Origin: JAHRAW01 sp965212085
GTDB lineage: Bacteria; Pseudomonadota; Gammaproteobacteria; Arenicellales; Poriferihabitantaceae
NCBI GenBank assembly: GCA_965212085.1
Contig: OZ243042.1
Span: forward strand, 496,001-560,000
Direction of reading: 5' to 3'
Length of the DNA: 64,000 nucleotides
In this document: positions 60,746 to 64,000 of the stretch, piece after piece
Layout of the letters: every line of letters starts with the position of its first letter
Position numbering within the stretch: position 1 is the first letter of the stretch
The notes under the pieces: model-generated
Seen by the model: the letters and a program-made list of their open reading frames with translations, nothing else
Databases searched by the model: none
What the model was told of the DNA's origin: nothing
Translations under genes and position numbers: made by a program

Positions 60746-61735
60746 ATGGAACCACAAAGCGCCATTGACCACGCCCGCTCGGTGATTGAAATCGAAGCGC
60801 AGGCGGTTACTGCGCTGGCCGCGCGCATCGGCCCGGAGTTTGCGGCCGCCTGCGATATGCTCTTGAACTGCCGTGGCCGGGTGGTGGTGATCGGCATGGG
60901 CAAGTCCGGCCACGTCGGCGGCAAGATCGCCTCGACGCTGGCGAGCACCGGCACCCCGGCTTTCTTCGTCCACCCCGGCGAGGCGAGCCACGGCGACCTC
61001 GGCATGATCACCCCCCACGACGTGGCGCTGGTCATTTCTAACTCCGGGGAAACCTCGGAGGTCATCACCATCCTGCCCATCGTCAAGCGCATCGGCACCG
61101 GCCTCGTGACCATGAGCGGCAACCTTGAATCCTCCCTGGCGAAGCAGTCCGACGCCTGCCTCGACATCAGCGTCGCGAAGGAAGCCTGCCCGCACAACCT
61201 CGCGCCCACCGCCAGCACCACGGCGGCGCTGGTGATGGGGGACGCGCTGGCGGTGGCGGTGCAGCGCATGCGCGGATTTTCGGCGCAGGATTTCGCCCGC
61301 ACCCATCCCGGCGGCGTGCTGGGCAAGCGCCTGTTGTTGTACGCCTCCGACCTGATGCACACCGGCGATGAGTTGCCGCTGGTCAGCCACACCGCCACGC
61401 TGCGCCAGTTGGTGCTGGAGATGTCCTCAAAATCCCTGGGCATGGCCGGCGTGGTGGACGACCACAACAAACTGCTCGGCATGTTCACCGACGGCGACCT
61501 GCGCCGCTCCCTCAACAACCAGGTGGACATCTACAACAGCAACGCCGTGGAGCTGATGACGCCGGACCCGTTCACCATTGCGCCCGATACCCTGGCCGCA
61601 GAGATCGTCAAGATCATGCGCGAATTCGCCCAGCGCGGCCCCCACGCCGTTAACTGCGTGTTCGTCGTCGACGACGAGGGTTGCGTACTGGGGGCGCTCA
61701 ATACCCACGACCTGCTCAGGGCCGGGGTCATCTGA
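60746..61735 (+). CDS. kdsD: Arabinose-5-phosphate isomerase KdsD (KpsF/GutQ family)
   Basis: 329 residues from ATG 60746; the longer open frame upstream is Pro-rich and unlikely. SIS domain (about 30-170) with VVVIGMGKSGHVGGKIASTLASTGTPAFFVHPGEASHGDLGMI and a Ser/Thr phosphate-binding loop SNSGETSE. Two CBS domains follow (about 200-325). It converts ribulose-5-phosphate to arabinose-5-phosphate, the first step to Kdo for lipopolysaccharide. A possible -10 TATACT lies at 60713-60718, without a good -35. kdsC, which normally follows, is absent: lptC starts 13 bases after the stop. Confidence 0.95.
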   Translation: MEPQSAIDHARSVIEIEAQAVTALAARIGPEFAAACDMLLNCRGRVVVIGMGKSGHVGGKIASTLASTGTPAFFVHPGEASHGDLGMITPHDVALVISNSGETSEVITILPIVKRIGTGLVTMSGNLESSLAKQSDACLDISVAKEACPHNLAPTASTTAALVMGDALAVAVQRMRGFSAQDFARTHPGGVLGKRLLLYASDLMHTGDELPLVSHTATLRQLVLEMSSKSLGMAGVVDDHNKLLGMFTDGDLRRSLNNQVDIYNSNAVELMTPDPFTIAPDTLAAEIVKIMREFAQRGPHAVNCVFVVDDEGCVLGALNTHDLLRAGVI

Positions 61736-61747
61736 GGCGTTTGTTCT

Positions 61748-62203
61748 ATGGATCGCAGGCAAAACCTGGTCTTGTTCGTGCTGGTGCTGCTGCTGGCGGG
61801 GATTGCGGCGTGGCTTGAGTTCGGGCTGCTCGGCGGTCCCGGGCGCGGGGTCGCCGCATCACCGACCGTTGAACCGGATTACTACATCGAAAACTTCACC
61901 TCCACCGGCCTGGATAGCGCCGGCAAAAAGTACCGGGTGATCGCCGACCGCCTGGCGCATTACCCCCTCGACGACCGCGCGCTGCTGGAGCGCCCGCACA
62001 TCATCCAGTACGACCCCGCCGGCGGCGCGGCGCGCCACATCCACGCCGATAGCGGCTGGCTCTACGACGACGATGCCGTGGTGTCGTTGTCCGGCAACGT
62101 CCGGGTCATCGAAAAACCGGACGGCGATGGCGATGGCGGTGGTGGTGGAGCGGTGGTTACCTCGGAAAAAATGTTGATTCGCCTCAAGGGCGGGCGCGGC
62201 TGA
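61748..62203 (+). CDS. lptC: LPS export protein LptC, short at the C-terminus
   Basis: 151 residues. An N-terminal membrane anchor (LVLFVLVLLLAGIAAWLEFG, about 7-26) precedes a periplasmic beta-jellyroll: PDYYIENFTSTGLDSAGKKYRVIADRLAHYPLDDRALLERPHI ... DSGWLYDDDAVVSLSGNVRVIE ... VVTSEKMLIRLKG. LptC passes lipopolysaccharide from LptB2FG to LptA. Typical members have about 185-190 residues; here the last strands after the TSE-L motif are missing and the frame ends in KGGRG. A GATGGCGATGGCGGTGGTGG repeat encodes DGDGDGGGGG within it, so slippage may have altered the frame. Possibly still functional. Confidence 0.85.
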   Translation: MDRRQNLVLFVLVLLLAGIAAWLEFGLLGGPGRGVAASPTVEPDYYIENFTSTGLDSAGKKYRVIADRLAHYPLDDRALLERPHIIQYDPAGGAARHIHADSGWLYDDDAVVSLSGNVRVIEKPDGDGDGGGGGAVVTSEKMLIRLKGGRG

Positions 62204-62206
62204 GTC

Positions 62207-62806
62207 GTGAACTTCAGGAATTTGGGTTCGGGTTCGGGTTTGGGTTTTGGATGGGGCCACGCCCTCGCCGTGGCCGCGCTGGCCGGCGTTGCGAACCTGC
62301 CGGCGTTGGCCCTGGACTCGGACAAGAACCAACCGGCGACCCTGGAGGCCGACGACTTTGAGCTGGACCTTGCCACCGGCGTGCGCACCTACCGGGGCGG
62401 CGTGGTCTTTCGCCAGGGCAGCATACACCTGGATTGCGATGAGTTGGTGACCTACTACGGCGACGACGAAAAACTGGAAAAAGGCGTGTGCACCGGCAAT
62501 CCCGGCAAGTTCAAACAGCGCCCCGAAGGCCGCGATGACGTCCACGGCCGCGCGCGCTCCATCACCCTGGACCGGGTCAGGGGTGTGGTGATACTGGAAA
62601 ACCGCGCCGCCGTCGAGCAGGGCGGAAACCGAATCCGTGGCCGCTTGATCACTTACGATCTGGCCACCAGAAAAGCCAAAGTCGCCTCCGGCGAGGCGGC
62701 GGAAGCCACGCAAAAAACCAAACCGGCGGCGGCGAACGGGTCGGCGACCGAAGCCGCCGACCGCCCGCGCCTGATCATTCAGCCGCGCAGTAAACAACCG
62801 GACTGA
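62207..62806 (+). CDS. lptA: LPS export periplasmic protein LptA
   Basis: 199 residues from GTG 62207, three bases after the lptC stop. A Gly/Ser/Phe-rich start (NLGSGSGLGFGWG, from a GGGTTC repeat) precedes a signal peptide ending LPALA. The OstA-like beta-jellyroll follows: PATLEADDFELDLATGVRTYRGGVVFRQGSIHLDCDELVTYY ... GRARSITLDRVRGVVILENRAAVEQGGNRIRGRLITYDLATRKAKV. The tail is Ala/Lys/Pro-rich. LptA forms the periplasmic bridge for lipopolysaccharide between LptC and LptD. The start could be later than GTG. It is clearly in one operon with lptC and lptB. Confidence 0.93.
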   Translation: MNFRNLGSGSGLGFGWGHALAVAALAGVANLPALALDSDKNQPATLEADDFELDLATGVRTYRGGVVFRQGSIHLDCDELVTYYGDDEKLEKGVCTGNPGKFKQRPEGRDDVHGRARSITLDRVRGVVILENRAAVEQGGNRIRGRLITYDLATRKAKVASGEAAEATQKTKPAAANGSATEAADRPRLIIQPRSKQPD

Positions 62807-62817
62807 GCCGCCGCCCA

Positions 62818-63555
62818 ATGGGTCATGCGATGAAATCCCTGGAAGCCCGCGGGCTGGTAAAAAAATACGACCAGGCGGTGATCGTTGACCGTGTTGATCT
62901 CAAGGTGTCGGACAACGAAGTGGTCGGGTTGCTGGGGGCCAACGGCGCCGGCAAGACTACCAGTTTCAACATGATCATCGGGCTGGTGCGGCAAACCGAA
63001 GGCGCGATATTTCTGGACGGCGAGGACATCACGGCGTTGCCCATGCACCGGCGCGCGCGGCGGGGCATCGGCTACCTGCCCCAGGAACATTCGGTGTTCC
63101 GCAAACTGACCGCCGCGCAGAACATCCTCGCCGTGCTTGAAGCCGCCGGCAAGCACACCGCGGACCAGCGCTTGCAAATCAGCCGCAGCCTGATGGAGGA
63201 ATTCGGCATTGAGCATTTGCGCGACAAGCCCGCCATCCAGCTTTCCGGGGGCGAGCAGCGGCGCGTGGAAATCGCCCGCGCGCTGGCGCTGGAGCCGGCG
63301 TTCATCCTGCTGGATGAGCCTTTTGCCGGCATTGACCCGCTCGCGGTGCGCGATATTCAGCACATCATCGGGCTGCTCAAGGGGCGCGGCATCGGGGTGC
63401 TGATCACCGACCACAACGTCCGCGAAACCCTGGGCATCTGCGACCGCGCCTACATCCTGCACTTCGGCAGGGTGCTGATTTCCGGCCCGCCCAAGGCGAT
63501 CATGGCGGATAAAAAGGTGCGAGACGTCTACCTCGGCCACGATTTTCGGATGTAG
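62818..63555 (+). CDS. lptB: LPS export ABC transporter ATPase LptB
   Basis: 245 residues (ATG 62818, or ATG 62830 for MKSLEARGLVKKY). Walker A GANGAGKTT, Q-loop YLPQEHSVF, signature LSGGEQRR, Walker B ILLDEPFAGID and switch His in TDHN are all intact. Cytoplasmic ATPase of the LptB2FGC complex that extracts lipopolysaccharide from the inner membrane. It starts 11 bases after lptA. Confidence 0.97.
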   Translation: MGHAMKSLEARGLVKKYDQAVIVDRVDLKVSDNEVVGLLGANGAGKTTSFNMIIGLVRQTEGAIFLDGEDITALPMHRRARRGIGYLPQEHSVFRKLTAAQNILAVLEAAGKHTADQRLQISRSLMEEFGIEHLRDKPAIQLSGGEQRRVEIARALALEPAFILLDEPFAGIDPLAVRDIQHIIGLLKGRGIGVLITDHNVRETLGICDRAYILHFGRVLISGPPKAIMADKKVRDVYLGHDFRM

Positions 63556-63673
63556 GCGCGCAGGCGCGCAGGTGCGTAATGCCGCCGCCGCCGTGGGCAT
63601 GAAACCGCGGGCGATTTTTGCGGTACAATGTTCCCCGAAGCCACAACCCCGGAAACCCCCGGAGGATTTTTGT

Positions 63674-63997
63674 ATGCAACTATCGATCAGCGGACAAGGC
63701 ATGGAAATCACCCAGGCGCTGCATAACCACGTGGCCGACAAAGTAGAAAAAATCGCGCGCCACTTTGATCACGTTACCAACAGCCACGTCGTGCTGCGCG
63801 TCGAAAAAACCCGCCACACGGCGGAGGCCACCATCAACGCCAAGGGCGCGACCCTGCACGCCACCGGCACCGCCGCCGACATGTACGCCGCGATTGATTC
63901 AATGGCGGGCAAGTTGGACCGGCAGGTGATCAAACACAAGGAAAAACTCGCCGACCACCATCGCAGCGATGAATCGCTGAAACAAATGCAGGAATGA
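63674..63997 (+). CDS. hpf: Ribosome hibernation-promoting factor (short HPF family)
   Basis: 107 residues. ATG 63674 is fixed by GGAGG at 63661-63665. MQLSISGQGMEITQALHNHVADKVEKIARHFD, then VEKTRHTAEATINAKGATLHATGTAADMYAAIDSMAGKLDRQVIKHKEKL, is the S30AE fold that binds the 30S subunit and silences ribosomes in stationary phase. It lacks the long-HPF dimerisation domain. In most gammaproteobacteria rpoN lies between lptB and hpf; here only 118 bases separate them and no rpoN is seen. A TACAAT at 63624-63629 may be a -10. Confidence 0.95.
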   Translation: MQLSISGQGMEITQALHNHVADKVEKIARHFDHVTNSHVVLRVEKTRHTAEATINAKGATLHATGTAADMYAAIDSMAGKLDRQVIKHKEKLADHHRSDESLKQMQE

Positions 63998-64000
63998 AAA

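Overview
This is a GC-rich chromosomal window from a proteobacterium, most likely a gammaproteobacterium. The assignment rests on gene order. fmdB-like, aspS, yebC, ruvC, ruvA, ruvB, a ybgC remnant, tolQ, tolR, tolA, tolB, pal, cpoB and tRNA-Lys follow each other as in many gammaproteobacteria, and kdsD, lptC, lptA, lptB and hpf form the usual LPS-export neighbourhood. I cannot name a genus. No ribosomal RNA or CRISPR array is visible; one tRNA is present.

Layout. Positions 1-344 hold the 3' end of an IS110-type transposase. Positions 345-892 hold interspersed repeats. Positions 893-43455 (minus strand) hold one gigantic gene for a secreted repeat protein. It has an N-terminal signal peptide, roughly 40 VCBS-like repeats, about 55 cadherin/He_PIG-type Ig repeats, many PKD/Ig-like repeats and a C-terminal outer-membrane beta-barrel of autotransporter type. 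As sequenced it is split near 10979 by loss of one base from a G run. Restoring that base gives an uninterrupted reading frame of about 14,190 residues. The protein contains very similar internal duplications. Near its C-terminus it carries an in-frame stretch built from the same interspersed repeats that lie outside the gene. Positions 43546-44728 hold a dense cluster of those repeats, mostly inverted relative to the copies at the left end, so the giant gene is bracketed by inverted repeats.

Positions 44729-57888 (minus strand) form a housekeeping block: an alpha/beta hydrolase whose last codons come from a repeat, tRNA-Lys, cpoB-pal-tolB-tolA-tolR-tolQ (envelope constriction and outer-membrane integrity), a decayed ybgC, ruvB-ruvA-ruvC (Holliday-junction processing), yebC, an AT-richer methyltransferase-HNH fusion that looks acquired, aspS and an FmdB-type zinc ribbon. 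Positions 58145-60583 (minus strand) hold a sugar-phosphate nucleotidyltransferase, a Bax-inhibitor-1/YccA membrane protein and a DUF1244 protein. Positions 60746-63997 (plus strand) hold kdsD, lptC, lptA, lptB and hpf. kdsC and rpoN, frequent members of this cluster, are absent here.

Two patterns run through the window. Palindromic repeat families (called A, B and D here) occur between genes and sometimes invade coding sequence. Short tandem repeats of 6-12 bases sit at many gene boundaries and within tolQ, tolB, lptC and lptA. Together with the ybgC remnant and the missing cluster members, they suggest a genome in which repeat proliferation and gene loss are active.
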